Source of the DNA: Lysobacter spongiicola DSM 21749
Lineage (GTDB): Bacteria > Pseudomonadota > Gammaproteobacteria > Xanthomonadales > Xanthomonadaceae
Length of the DNA: 64,000 nucleotides
Reading direction: 5' to 3'
NCBI RefSeq assembly: GCF_900167055.1
Contig: NZ_FUXP01000001.1
Location: forward strand, 830,734 to 894,733
In this document: positions 35,876 through 44,633 of the stretch, piece after piece
Layout: every line of letters starts with the position of its first letter
Numbering within the stretch: position 1 is the stretch's first letter
The notes under the pieces: model-generated
What the model saw: only the letters and a program-made list of their open reading frames with translations
Told to the model about the DNA's origin: nothing
The model's database searches: none
Position numbers and translations under genes: made by a program

Positions 35876-37719
35876 TCCGCCAGCTCCCCCAGCATCCGCA
35901 TGATGTTGCCGGCCACCTGCTTCAGCTCGGCGTCGATCTCCTCCAGCGCGCGCGGCGGCTCGAACACGTAGAAGTGGCGGTTGAACGGGATCTCGTAGCC
36001 AACCTTGGTCTTGCCCTCGTCGATCCACGCATCCGGCGCGTGCGGCAGCACCTCGCGCTCGAAGTACGCCTTGATGTCCTCGCCCAGCGGCACGTTCTCG
36101 GTATCGCGCAGGCTGCTGTCGGGCTGCGGCTGGCCCTTCTGCTTACCCTTCTCGAACTTGACGACGTTGCCGGCCTCGTCGCGCAGCGGGCGCTCGACGG
36201 TGATGGTGGTGTAGCCGAAGGCTTCGTTGTCGAAAATGCGGGAGATCGGCACGCGTTTCAGCTTGCCGCCCTCGGGCGCCACCGGCGGGCTGTCGGTGCC
36301 AGTGACGATGCGCTGCTCCACCTCGCGGCCGTCAGCATCCAGCAGGGTGACGCGCTCGGCCTCGGTGAAGTCGCCAAACAGCCGGGTGACGAGGGCAATG
36401 TCGTCCTCGCCCATCTCCTTGCGCTTGCTGCCCAGGCTCTTGCGCATCTTGCGCCAGAAGTCGCTGGCGTCGATCAGCTGCACCTGCCCGCGGCGGTCCT
36501 CGGGCTTCTTGTTGCTGACGATCCACACGTAGGTGGCGATACCGGTGTTGTAGAACATGTCGGTCGGCAGGCCGATGATGGCCTCGACCAGGTCGCTCTC
36601 CAGCAGGTAGCGGCGGATCTCGCTCTCGCCGCTGCCGGCGCCACCCGTAAACAGCGGCGAGCCGTTGAGCACGATGCCGAAGCGGCTGCCGCCCTCCCCG
36701 TTGACCACCGGCGCCATCTTCGACACCAGGTGCAGCAGGAACAGCATCGAGCCGTCTGACACGCGCGGCAGGCCGGGGCCGAAGCGGCCATCGAAGCCCT
36801 TCTGCTCGTGCTCGTCGCGCACGGCCTTCTGCACCTTCTTCCACTCCACGCCGAACGGCGGGTTGGACAGCATGTAGTCGAACTTGCGGTGGGTGAAGCC
36901 GTCCTCGCTGAGCGTGTTGCCAGGCACGATGTTGTCCACGTCCTGCCCGCGGATCAGCATATCGGCCTTGCAGATGGCGTAGGACTCGTCGTTGAGCTCC
37001 TGCCCGTACAGGGTGAGCCGCGCTGCCGGGTTGTGCTCCATAAGGTGCTCGGCGGCCACCGACAACATGCCGCCTGTGCCGGCCGTTGGATCGTAGATGG
37101 TGCGCACCACGGCGCTGCCGGGCGTCAGCACGTCGTCATCCTCGATGAAGATCAGGTTGACCATCAGCCGGATGACTTCACGCGGGGTGAAGTGCTCGCC
37201 GGCGGTCTCGTTGGACAGCTCGGCGAACTTGCGGATCAGCTCCTCGAACACGTGCCCCATCTGCGCGTTGTCCACGCGGTCCGGGTGCAGGTCGATGTTG
37301 GCGAACTTCTCGGTGACCAGGTACAGCAGCTTGTCCTTGGCCAGCCGCTCGACTTGGGTGTAGAAGTCGAACCGCTCAAAGATGTCTCGCGCCTCCGGCG
37401 AGAAGCCCTGCACGTAGGCGTAGAGGTTCTGGCGGATGTGGTCCTGATCGCCCAGCAGCTTGGGCAGGTCCATCGGCGAAGTGTTGTAGAAGCGCGCGTC
37501 GCCGACCATGCGTCGCAGGAACGGGTCGGGGTTGATGCCGGCGTCAGTCTTCTTCTTGAACTCGGCGAGCACCTTGTCCTTGTTGGGCGCCAGTACGCAA
37601 TCCAGGCGGCGCAGCACCGTGAACGGCAGGATGAAGCGGCCGTACTCGTGCGGTTTGTAGTTGCCACGCAGGAGGTCGGCAACCGACCAGATGAAGCTGG
37701 AGAGGGAGGTTTGGTTCAT
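35872..37719 (-). CDS. hsdM: type I restriction-modification methyltransferase subunit M
   Basis: The 615-aa N6-adenine methyltransferase modifies the target read by HsdS. The SAM-binding motif I is DPTAGTGGM (210-218), and the catalytic motif IV is NPPF (286-289). The N-terminal helical domain (SFIWSVADLLRGNYKPHEYG) is typical. It is the first gene of the operon; ATG 37719 was chosen over one 11 codons upstream because it gives the normal N-terminus MNQTSLSSFIW. A -10-like TATGAT is on the minus strand at 37758-37763. Being first, it allows methylation to be established before the distal hsdR is expressed. Confidence 0.97.
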   Translation of the reverse strand: MNQTSLSSFIWSVADLLRGNYKPHEYGRFILPFTVLRRLDCVLAPNKDKVLAEFKKKTDAGINPDPFLRRMVGDARFYNTSPMDLPKLLGDQDHIRQNLYAYVQGFSPEARDIFERFDFYTQVERLAKDKLLYLVTEKFANIDLHPDRVDNAQMGHVFEELIRKFAELSNETAGEHFTPREVIRLMVNLIFIEDDDVLTPGSAVVRTIYDPTAGTGGMLSVAAEHLMEHNPAARLTLYGQELNDESYAICKADMLIRGQDVDNIVPGNTLSEDGFTHRKFDYMLSNPPFGVEWKKVQKAVRDEHEQKGFDGRFGPGLPRVSDGSMLFLLHLVSKMAPVVNGEGGSRFGIVLNGSPLFTGGAGSGESEIRRYLLESDLVEAIIGLPTDMFYNTGIATYVWIVSNKKPEDRRGQVQLIDASDFWRKMRKSLGSKRKEMGEDDIALVTRLFGDFTEAERVTLLDADGREVEQRIVTGTDSPPVAPEGGKLKRVPISRIFDNEAFGYTTITVERPLRDEAGNVVKFEKGKQKGQPQPDSSLRDTENVPLGEDIKAYFEREVLPHAPDAWIDEGKTKVGYEIPFNRHFYVFEPPRALEEIDAELKQVAGNIMRMLGELAE

Positions 37720-38070
37720 GGGCCCCGGGGTGATCTGGCAGACATGCTTCACGTCAGATCATACGAGGTAACTCCACCCCGTTACCCGGTCCGCCAGTCG
37801 TCCCCCGGCATGATCCGCCCGCATGAAGCTGTCAAACATCGTCGACCTCGACGTCCTGCGAATCGAGCCTATGAGGGCATTAGGCAAATTACAGAGCAGG
37901 GCTAACTTCTCTAATTCACGTCAAACCAGCCTTGCCGCCCCCGTGTTGTCAGCCTCCGGGCTCGTTAACGACAGAACGGGCCGGGTCCCGGCATCCGCAG
38001 TACTGGCTGATCACGGCACTTCCTGCCGCAACCAGCCCGCACACCTGCCCTAAAAAGCTATGTGATGCAA
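37720..38070. other. intergenic stretch between hsdM and the exported-protein operon
   Basis: About 350 bases contain no convincing gene. On the minus strand TATGAT at 37758-37763 could be the -10 of the hsdM promoter; no good -35 is seen. Short open frames here lack ribosome sites and family resemblance. I see no tRNA or direct repeat that would mark an integration site. Confidence 0.5.
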
Positions 38071-38095
38071 GCGAAAACTCCTATACAGTTTTCGC
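38071..38095 (+). promoter_or_regulatory. operator-like 9-bp inverted repeat before the four-gene operon
   Basis: GCGAAAACT-CCTATAC-AGTTTTCGC is a perfect 9-bp palindrome with a 7-base spacer, 36 bases before the first gene. The spacer and right arm include TATACA (38082-38087), a plausible -10, so a bound regulator would block the promoter. The regulator is not in the window as far as I can see. Confidence 0.6.
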
Positions 38096-38131
38096 CGCCC
38101 ACCGTGCTCGGCGGGCAACAGGGGGAAATTG

Positions 38132-39298
38132 ATGAATCCACGATTCGCGGCCAGCTGGCCGCGCATGGCTTGCTGCGGGCTGTTGTTTCTCGGGTTCGCT
38201 GGCATCGCTGCCGCACAGGGCGGCAAGCCGACCGTGCATTTCGCAGGCATCGCCTATACGGGCGCTGCTGACCAGGCCGGCACGAGGGCTCCTTACACCC
38301 AGGCTGCGATTTCCTCCCGAGGGGATCTCGCACTCAACGCACAGCTTCTGCAGGCGCTCTCCGACCGTCCTCCTGCCAACTTCATGGTGGAAGCCGGCAC
38401 TCTCGCAAGCCTCGACGGCACCGGCAGTGCCGTAGCAATGGCTGTCGCCATCGACCGTGAAACGGTGGTGGTCGAACCGCTCGCCGGCCAGTACAAGCTG
38501 TTGTTTGAACTGGCCGGGCAAGCGCTCTTCTTTGACTTCGAGGAGCGCCAGGTACTCTTTTCATACCCGCTCACACTGCAGCGGATAGAGCTGCTACCCG
38601 AGCCTCCCAGCGAGGCCCGGAAGCAGCAGATCGCCCACGACATTCTGTTCGACGGGCGCGCCTCGGGCTTGCCGTTGGCACTGGCGGAGGAACTCGCCGG
38701 CCTGACGCTGCCTTCCGCTTCGGCCCGGCGCTTGCAGATCACGAGCGTCCACCTGCCGGACGCACTGGCACAGCGTCTTCCAGCCAGCGTCGATGGCGAC
38801 CTCATCGGTCACGAGTTCAGCAAGATCCTCGCCGCAAGGCTTCGATTGCCGCTGTTGCCATACCAGTCCGGCCAGGCAATTGCCGGTGCGATGTCGGCCC
38901 GGTTCGCGGACGGCTCGGTCTACAACCTCTCGATACCCGACGCCGACTACACCATTGCACTTGAAATCAGCGACTTCCGCGAGAAGACGCTCAAGCAGAC
39001 GCCCGCCTTCCGGCAGCAGCTCTACGGCGCCTTCTTCGATGTCCGGGTGGAGGAGCCGCTGTCGGCGCAGGTCTTTTTCGACCAGCCACTGCGACAGGGC
39101 GCCACCAAGACCATTCCGGCCTCGCAGGACCGGGTGGACACCGGCGCCGCCTACTACGAAACCTTGCTTGCCGGCCTGTCTTCCCTGGCGGTGGCTTCGG
39201 CGGGGGAAAACAACGACTGGGCCCGCGAGCAGCCCGGCGGCCGCCTGTTCAACAAGCAACTGAAATCACTGAAGGAGTTGATCGACCAATGCAGATGA
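38132..39298 (+). CDS. exported protein 1 of a four-gene envelope operon
   Basis: The 388-aa product has a Sec signal (CCGLLFLGFAGIAAAQ, cleavage around residue 29). I recognise no family. The mature part is alternating beta/alpha with few Cys, suggesting a periplasmic or outer-membrane-associated protein. The ATG at 38132 follows GGGGGA; a TTG one codon earlier is also possible. The stop overlaps the start region of the next gene, so the two are translationally coupled. Function is unknown; the downstream genes point to a shared role with the CsgG/FlgT-like lipoprotein. Confidence 0.8.
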   Translation: MNPRFAASWPRMACCGLLFLGFAGIAAAQGGKPTVHFAGIAYTGAADQAGTRAPYTQAAISSRGDLALNAQLLQALSDRPPANFMVEAGTLASLDGTGSAVAMAVAIDRETVVVEPLAGQYKLLFELAGQALFFDFEERQVLFSYPLTLQRIELLPEPPSEARKQQIAHDILFDGRASGLPLALAEELAGLTLPSASARRLQITSVHLPDALAQRLPASVDGDLIGHEFSKILAARLRLPLLPYQSGQAIAGAMSARFADGSVYNLSIPDADYTIALEISDFREKTLKQTPAFRQQLYGAFFDVRVEEPLSAQVFFDQPLRQGATKTIPASQDRVDTGAAYYETLLAGLSSLAVASAGENNDWAREQPGGRLFNKQLKSLKELIDQCR

Positions 39299-40431
39299 CA
39301 TTTCGCCTGCGCATCGCGGTATGCGTGCTGGCTGCCCTATGCGCGTTACCCGCCCTTGCACAGGTGGTAAGCAGCAAGGGGATGGCCACCGTGTCCTACA
39401 GCGGCCGGCTGAGCCCGGATGAGCGGCAGGAGGCAATGCGCCGGGCCACGCTCTCCGCGCTCGAATCGCATGTTGCTGAAACATGGGTGGCCAAGGCCAA
39501 GGTATTTGCGAGCCGTAGGGAGGAGTTCGGGGCCCGGCTCGACCAGTTCGTCCTGGGCTCGACCGTTCTCAATGAATCGGAAGACAAGAAGGCGAACACC
39601 TACACGGTGGTGGTCAGGGCCGAGGTCAATGCGACGCTTCTCCGGGCCGAGCTTGACGCCGGTTCCGCCACCGCCACTGCATCCATGGGCGATCGCTCAC
39701 TCGTCACTGCGTTGTTCGTGGCGCGCATGCAGGACAGCGTCCAGACCTTCCGGGCGCGCGATTATCACCGCGCTGACGTGAAAGCCTCCGGCGATGCCAG
39801 CGGCAGCTTCAGTGAACGCACCCGCGAAGGCGAAAGCATCGGCGGCGGCAGCATCGGCACCTCGGGGTCGATCACGCAACAGGCTTCGAGCAACGCGAGC
39901 AGCTCCGTGACAACGGAAACCGGTGGCAGCGTCACCCAGCGCGCCGACAACGTCGCCTGGAAGGTCACGAACGCGGGCGAGATCAACACGGCAATGACCG
40001 GGGTATTCAGCGGCGCTGGCTACGAAATGGTCGAAGCCGAATACGTCGAAGCCGAAAGTGGTGGCCAGTTGAGCGTCGAGCGGGTACGGAGTGACTTCAG
40101 TGCCGGCGACGACCTGTCACCGGAGGTGCTGCGATCCACCGTTGCCGGCGTTCGTACTGCCGGCATTCCCTACCTGGCCTTCGGCACGCTGGATGTCGGC
40201 ATGCGTGACACCGACCCGGTCAGTGGGAACGTCCGCGTGTACGTGACGGTGACTGGAAAGGTCCTGGATGTGCGCGGCCGCTTCCCCCGGACCATCTCAT
40301 CGGTGGGGCCTGTGCAATTCGCAGGGCTCGGCCGCAGCGAAATGGAAGCCCGTACCAACGCCTTGAGCATTGCCGCTGAAAGAACAGCACAGACCATGGT
40401 GGATGAGTTGAACGTCCGCGCGGTGCACTAA
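39289..40431 (+). CDS. exported LPP20/FlgT-N-like protein (envelope operon 2)
   Basis: The 380-aa product has a signal peptide ending ALAQ (about residue 25). Residues about 35-130 resemble the LPP20/FlgT N-terminal fold: a short strand, then the long helix with ERQEAMRRATLSALESHVAE, then strands ending NTYTVVVRAEVN. A Ser/Gly/Thr-rich linker covers about 165-215. The C-terminal part (about 240-378) ends with another helix (EARTNALSIAAERTAQTMVDEL), which looks like a second copy of the same helix. It overlaps the preceding gene by 10 bases (ATG 39289) or by 4 (ATG 39295). Flagellar FlgT uses this fold in the basal-body H ring, but no flagellar gene is nearby. Confidence 0.78.
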   Translation: MQMTFRLRIAVCVLAALCALPALAQVVSSKGMATVSYSGRLSPDERQEAMRRATLSALESHVAETWVAKAKVFASRREEFGARLDQFVLGSTVLNESEDKKANTYTVVVRAEVNATLLRAELDAGSATATASMGDRSLVTALFVARMQDSVQTFRARDYHRADVKASGDASGSFSERTREGESIGGGSIGTSGSITQQASSNASSSVTTETGGSVTQRADNVAWKVTNAGEINTAMTGVFSGAGYEMVEAEYVEAESGGQLSVERVRSDFSAGDDLSPEVLRSTVAGVRTAGIPYLAFGTLDVGMRDTDPVSGNVRVYVTVTGKVLDVRGRFPRTISSVGPVQFAGLGRSEMEARTNALSIAAERTAQTMVDELNVRAVH

Positions 40432-40461
40432 CTGCCACATCCAACTACGAAGGAGATCCAC

Positions 40462-41097
40462 ATGAAGAAGATTGCCACCGCGCTCACCGTGATCCTGGCT
40501 GCGTCCGCCTCCCTGCCCGCCCACGCACAGCTGGGCAAGTTGTTCGGCAAGAATGCCGACCCGGCCCAGGCGGCTGCCGCACCCAGCGCGGATTCGCTCA
40601 TCGTCAGTTTCAGCCAGTCGCAGGCGCTGCTGATCAACGCGCAGAGCACCCTCGGCGAGGCACTGGGACTGAAGGATCAATTGGCCGAAGCGCAGGCGAC
40701 CCAGCAGGCGATGGCGTCGGGCCAACTGGACCATGACGCAATGAAGAAGACCCGCGAGTACTCGGAAGCCATGCAGGCAGCGATCGACCAGGCAATGGAG
40801 GACCAGCCGGAGCTGTCTGTCGAGGCGCGTGCAAAGTTTACCGAAGGGCTCGTCGGCTACCTGGCCGCACTTGCGGGTGCCCGCCACCTGGTGGGCGAAG
40901 CGTCCGCCTTCACCAGTTCGGCCACCTCCAATCCCTTGATGCTGATCGGCCAGGCACGCAGCGCCCTGTACGTGGGCAAGGAGATCCCGGGCTACGTCAA
41001 GAACCTAGGCACCACGACCCGCTCGCTCCTTGCATATGCGAAGCGCAACAACATCGAGGCGCCCGAGAACGCCACCGCCGCCCTCGACGGGCTCTGA
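40462..41097 (+). CDS. exported helical protein (envelope operon 3)
   Basis: The 211-aa product has a clear signal peptide (MKKIATALTVILAASASLPAHAQ). The mature part is almost entirely helical and Ala-rich, without Cys, and I recognise no family. The ATG at 40462 has a strong AAGGAGAT site. It lies 30 bases after gene 2 and 3 bases before gene 4, within the same operon. A periplasmic helical accessory or chaperone-like subunit is plausible by size and position, but that is inference. Confidence 0.78.
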   Translation: MKKIATALTVILAASASLPAHAQLGKLFGKNADPAQAAAAPSADSLIVSFSQSQALLINAQSTLGEALGLKDQLAEAQATQQAMASGQLDHDAMKKTREYSEAMQAAIDQAMEDQPELSVEARAKFTEGLVGYLAALAGARHLVGEASAFTSSATSNPLMLIGQARSALYVGKEIPGYVKNLGTTTRSLLAYAKRNNIEAPENATAALDGL

Positions 41098-41100
41098 CCC

Positions 41101-42612
41101 ATGCGCCGGCTGATCATCGCCAGCACGACCGCGCTGATGCTGACTGTGACATCCGCGTGTCAGCAGCAGGAAGAACCAGATGCGCCTGATGGAGCAGTGC
41201 CTGCGGAAACCGCTGCACCAACCTTCCGTGACAACCCCGATTTCGGGGGCGTGGAAGCGGTCACCGTCGAGGCGGAGGGGGTCGGCCCCACACCGAACAT
41301 CGCCGCATTGCGTGGCCTCGACCAGGCGATTGCGCAGGTCAATGGACGCCGTGTTTCATCCTCATCCGCGGCGCTATCGGCGGGGGTGGACATCCGCGTG
41401 GACGGCCTTGGCTCACTGGGCGTGGATTCCGACGCCTACGCCGACGTCGTGGTCTCTTCCTCCGATGGGGCGGTCCGCAGTTTCTCCGTTGTCTCGAGCG
41501 AGGAAATCGAGCGGGTCGACTACGAGCGGGAATTCAATGCCGCTGCGAGCCTTGGCGGCTGGTTCGGCGACAAACTCGAGGTGAGTGAAACGGAGCGCGG
41601 CATGAGCCGCTACTGGAAGGTGCGGGTCAAGGCGGAGGTCGCGAAGTTCGTGGGCCCGAAGGACGACGGCCGTCCATCGATCGCGATCACTGCTCCCCGG
41701 GTCGGTTCGGCCCGGTACCAGGTGGGTGACGGACACATCGACGCGTCATCCGTCGCCGCCGAGATCCGTGGGCGGCTGTCCGATGCCCTGACCCAGACGG
41801 ACCGGTTCCAGGTACTGGATCGTGAGTTTGGCGATGAACTGCAGGATGAAGTGGACTTCATCAATTCAGGCAACGCCCGTAAAGAAGAAGTCGCTCGACT
41901 TGGTCAGCGGTTGGCTACGGATCTCATCCTTGTGCCCACGATCGAACGCTTCGCCTATCCACGCTCCAGTCGCAAACTGCGTATGTCTGACCGGGAGCTG
42001 GTGTCTTATGCGGGTGGTGGGCGGATTTCGTTGCGCCTGATCAATGCGACAACCGGTGAAGTGGTGCTGTCGGAAACGTTCTCGCACGAGTTGCCTGCAA
42101 CGGGCGCGAGTACTCTGCCCAGGAGCATTGACGGCGTCGGTTTGGCAACAGAGATGATGAGCTCCCTGTCTGGTCAGATGACCAAAACCATCGTCGCCGA
42201 GATCTTCCCGGTGTCGGTGATCGCACTGATGGGCGACCAGGTGGTGCTCAGCCAGGGAGGCCAGAGCTTGGCGGTTGGCGAACGGTATGAAGCCGTAGTT
42301 CTGGGGCAGGAGCTGTCGGATCCGCAAACCGGCCGGTCCTTGGGCCGCATGGAAATCCCGTGTTGCGTGATCATGGTGGACCGGGTCGCTGGTCAAACGT
42401 CCTACGGCACCATCGAAGGAAACGTACCTGCGAGTCTCTCGAGCTTCAGCCCTGGCATGGTCGAGCTGCGTGGCTTGGCGAAGGCTGCAACTTCTGCCCC
42501 CGAGTCTCCACCGGCAGTAGCTGATGCGGCCGCTGCGCCCATGCGGAGAGCCAGTTCCTCGCCGGTGGCCCAACCCACAGTGCCGGCTGCTCAGGAAGAC
42601 AGCGACTGGTAG
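41101..42612 (+). CDS. CsgG/FlgT-like lipoprotein (envelope operon 4)
   Basis: The 503-aa lipoprotein is lipidated at Cys20 (lipobox TSAC). The N-terminal part (about 45-180) resembles an LPP20/FlgT-N unit, including ALRGLDQAIAQVNGRRV. The middle (about 190-330) resembles the CsgG/TolB-N fold, with LTQTDRFQVLDREFGDEL and LGQRLATDLILVPTIERF. Residues about 370-450 resemble FlgT-C (VGERYEAVVLGQEL, then SYGTIEG). CsgG forms a secretion pore in the outer membrane and FlgT a flagellar ring, so an outer-membrane ring or channel is a reasonable hypothesis. The tail is Ala/Pro/Ser-rich. A terminator follows 24 bases after the stop. Confidence 0.82.
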   Translation: MRRLIIASTTALMLTVTSACQQQEEPDAPDGAVPAETAAPTFRDNPDFGGVEAVTVEAEGVGPTPNIAALRGLDQAIAQVNGRRVSSSSAALSAGVDIRVDGLGSLGVDSDAYADVVVSSSDGAVRSFSVVSSEEIERVDYEREFNAAASLGGWFGDKLEVSETERGMSRYWKVRVKAEVAKFVGPKDDGRPSIAITAPRVGSARYQVGDGHIDASSVAAEIRGRLSDALTQTDRFQVLDREFGDELQDEVDFINSGNARKEEVARLGQRLATDLILVPTIERFAYPRSSRKLRMSDRELVSYAGGGRISLRLINATTGEVVLSETFSHELPATGASTLPRSIDGVGLATEMMSSLSGQMTKTIVAEIFPVSVIALMGDQVVLSQGGQSLAVGERYEAVVLGQELSDPQTGRSLGRMEIPCCVIMVDRVAGQTSYGTIEGNVPASLSSFSPGMVELRGLAKAATSAPESPPAVADAAAAPMRRASSSPVAQPTVPAAQEDSDW

Positions 42613-42636
42613 TCGCAGCGGATTCACTTTGTACTT

Positions 42637-42668
42637 GCCCCGCCAGGTTGGCGGGGCGTTCTTCCTTA
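42637..42668 (+). terminator. terminator of the envelope operon
   Basis: A 9-bp stem GCCCCGCCA/TGGCGGGGC with loop GGT is followed by the pyrimidine-rich GTTCTTCCTT. The stem is strong and the T tract is imperfect. Confidence 0.75.
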
Positions 42669-42713
42669 AGGGCGGGTAGTCGCGAGCTACCTGCGGAGTA
42701 CCTTCCCCAGCAG

Positions 42714-42881
42714 CTACGCCCGCATATCCCGCCGGTGCAGCCAGGCAGAAGGCATGGGCTTCGTCCCTCCCGATCGGATCACCAGGTCGATATCACTGCT
42801 GGCGGTGTCTCTGTGCTTGGCGCCCGCTCCGTAGATATGTGTCGCGTTGATCTCGCAGGCCAGTGATTCGGGCGCCCCCAT
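42714..42881 (-). pseudogene. truncated minimal nucleotidyltransferase
   Basis: This 55-codon frame (ATG 42881 to TAG 42714) carries most of the NTase core: THIYGAGAKHRDTASSDIDL followed by VIR. That is the GSxxxG-x-SDIDL signature with the first Ser changed to Ala and the following Gly changed to His. The rest of the domain, including the third catalytic strand, is missing; the frame runs 20 codons further upstream without a start. It is best read as a decayed or truncated MNT gene. The rest of the 42613-42988 gap holds only the terminator and no other gene. Confidence 0.65.
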
Positions 42882-42988
42882 GTAGCGGCTCGGCCAACCC
42901 GACCGCTTCTTGAACGCCTGCCGCAGCTACCGGAACACGCATTGCTGCCAGATGCCCTGCTACGGTCTCCGCACTCCCGGAGCCCCCC

Positions 42989-44092
42989 ATGTCCACCCTG
43001 CCCCCCGCACCCCCCACGCCCCCGCGGCCGCCATCCCGCTGGCCTGCATTCGTCGCCATCGCCGCCATCGTGGCCGTGCTCGCCACTGCCTTCGCGTGGG
43101 CCGCCGGCTGGATTGGGACGCGCCTGACGGCCCCGCGCCTGGTCGACGATATCGAGGTCGGCGGGCTGAATCCCGGCTTCCGTCGCGCGCACAGCAAGGG
43201 GGTCTGCGTCGCGGGCTATTTCGAGCCGACCGCGCAGGCCCGGGCGCTGTCGCGCGCCAGCGTCTTCAGCCAGCCGCGCACGCGGGTCCAGGGGCGGATG
43301 TCGATTGGCGGTGGCGATCCGCACGGAGCGGAGGCGCAGGCGCGCGTGCGCAGCATGGCGCTGGTGCTCACGGCCGACGATGGGCAGGAGTGGCGGATGG
43401 CGATGAACAGCTTCCCGTTCTTCGCGGTGTCCTCGCTGGAGGGTTTCCACCACCAGATGCTGGCATCGCGCCCCGATCCGGCCACGGGCAAGCCGGACCC
43501 GGAGAAGATGGCGGCGTTCCTGGCCGAGCATCCGGAGGCCGCGCGGTTCCAGGCCTGGGCGAAGTCGGCGCCATGGTCGAGCAGCTGGGCCAACACCACC
43601 TACAACGGCATCAACGCGTTCCGCTTCGAGGATGCCGACGGTGGATCACGTTTCGTGCGCTGGTCGATGGAGCCGCAGGCGCCGTTCGAACCACTGGGCG
43701 AAGTGGAGCGCCAGCAGGCCGAACCCGATTACCTCGCCAGTGATCTCGAGACGCGGCTGCAGGACGGGCCCCTGCGGTGGGACATGGTCGTGACCGAGGC
43801 GGGCCCGGGCGATCCGGTGGCCGACCCCTCACAGCCGTGGCCCGAGGATCGCCCGCGCCACGTGGTCGGGGTGGTGGTGCTCGAAAACAGCCAGTCGCAG
43901 GAGACGGGGCCATGCCGGGACGTGAACTACGACCCGACCATCGTGCCGGAAGGCATCGCCCTGTCGGATGATCCGATCCTGGCCGCACGCGCTGCCGCCT
44001 ACGCAGTGTCGTTCAACCGTCGCGAACGCGAGACCGCACAGGGCCTGACACCCCCGAAGCCCACCGACACCGCGCCGGAGGCCCAGCCATGA
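42989..44092 (+). CDS. catalase-related peroxidase, membrane-anchored
   Basis: The 367-aa protein is of the SrpA-like catalase-related peroxidase family, about 130 residues shorter than catalase. It has an N-terminal membrane anchor or uncleaved signal (FVAIAAIVAVLATAFAWAAG), so the catalytic part faces the periplasm. Family segments include HSKGVCVAGYFEP (the distal His in AHSKG), FPFFAVSSLEGF and NTTYNGINAF. These haem enzymes use peroxide to oxidise organic substrates. It overlaps the cytochrome b561 gene by ATGA, and the pair is recurrent in proteobacteria, suggesting electron supply from the quinone pool. ATG 42989 is the first in frame at the anchor. Confidence 0.9.
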   Translation: MSTLPPAPPTPPRPPSRWPAFVAIAAIVAVLATAFAWAAGWIGTRLTAPRLVDDIEVGGLNPGFRRAHSKGVCVAGYFEPTAQARALSRASVFSQPRTRVQGRMSIGGGDPHGAEAQARVRSMALVLTADDGQEWRMAMNSFPFFAVSSLEGFHHQMLASRPDPATGKPDPEKMAAFLAEHPEAARFQAWAKSAPWSSSWANTTYNGINAFRFEDADGGSRFVRWSMEPQAPFEPLGEVERQQAEPDYLASDLETRLQDGPLRWDMVVTEAGPGDPVADPSQPWPEDRPRHVVGVVVLENSQSQETGPCRDVNYDPTIVPEGIALSDDPILAARAAAYAVSFNRRERETAQGLTPPKPTDTAPEAQP

Positions 44093-44619
44093 ACCGCCAC
44101 GGTCACTTCGATGGTCTCGCGCGGCTGCTGCATTGGGGGATGGCCGTGCTGATCCTGGCGATGCTCTTCATCGGTGTCGGGATGGTCGCGTCGGTGACGC
44201 TACGCCCGGTGCTGGTCGATCTGCACCGCCCGCTGGGTGCGTTGATCCTGGTGCTGGCGGTGATCCGGCTGGCCAACCGCTGGCGCAGTCCGCCCCCGCC
44301 ACTGCCGGCGGACATGCCCCGGCTGCAGGCTTTCGCCGCCAAGGCTTCGCACTGGGTGCTGTACGGACTGATGTTCGCGATGCCGCTGCTGGGCTGGACG
44401 ATGCTTTCGGCAGGCGGTTATCCGGTGCAGATGGTCGGTGCGCTGCAATTGCCGGCCCTGGTGCCGCATGATCCCACCCTCTACGCGTGGCTCCGCGGCG
44501 CCCATGGCCTGCTCGGCTACACCCTGTTCGCGGTGATCCTGCTGCACCTCGCGGCGGCGCTGTACCACGCCTGGGTGCGCCGCGATGGCGTGTTCGAGGC
44601 GATGGCACGCAAACAGTAG
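44089..44619 (+). CDS. cytochrome b561
   Basis: The 176-aa four-TM dihaem cytochrome b561 moves electrons between quinol and periplasmic acceptors. Haem-ligand His residues are visible in the transmembrane segments: [30 protein letters not shown] and [10 protein letters not shown]. The length fits the family. It overlaps the catalase-related peroxidase by four bases and is followed 14 bases later by an ACR3 gene. It most likely feeds electrons to the peroxidase. Confidence 0.93.
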   Translation: MNRHGHFDGLARLLHWGMAVLILAMLFIGVGMVASVTLRPVLVDLHRPLGALILVLAVIRLANRWRSPPPPLPADMPRLQAFAAKASHWVLYGLMFAMPLLGWTMLSAGGYPVQMVGALQLPALVPHDPTLYAWLRGAHGLLGYTLFAVILLHLAAALYHAWVRRDGVFEAMARKQ

Positions 44620-44633
44620 AGAAGAGAGAAAGT

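Noticed and set aside
37823..38053. 76-codon plus-strand frame in the hsdM upstream region
   Set aside because: No ribosome site or family resemblance, and codon use unlike neighbours; treated as intergenic.
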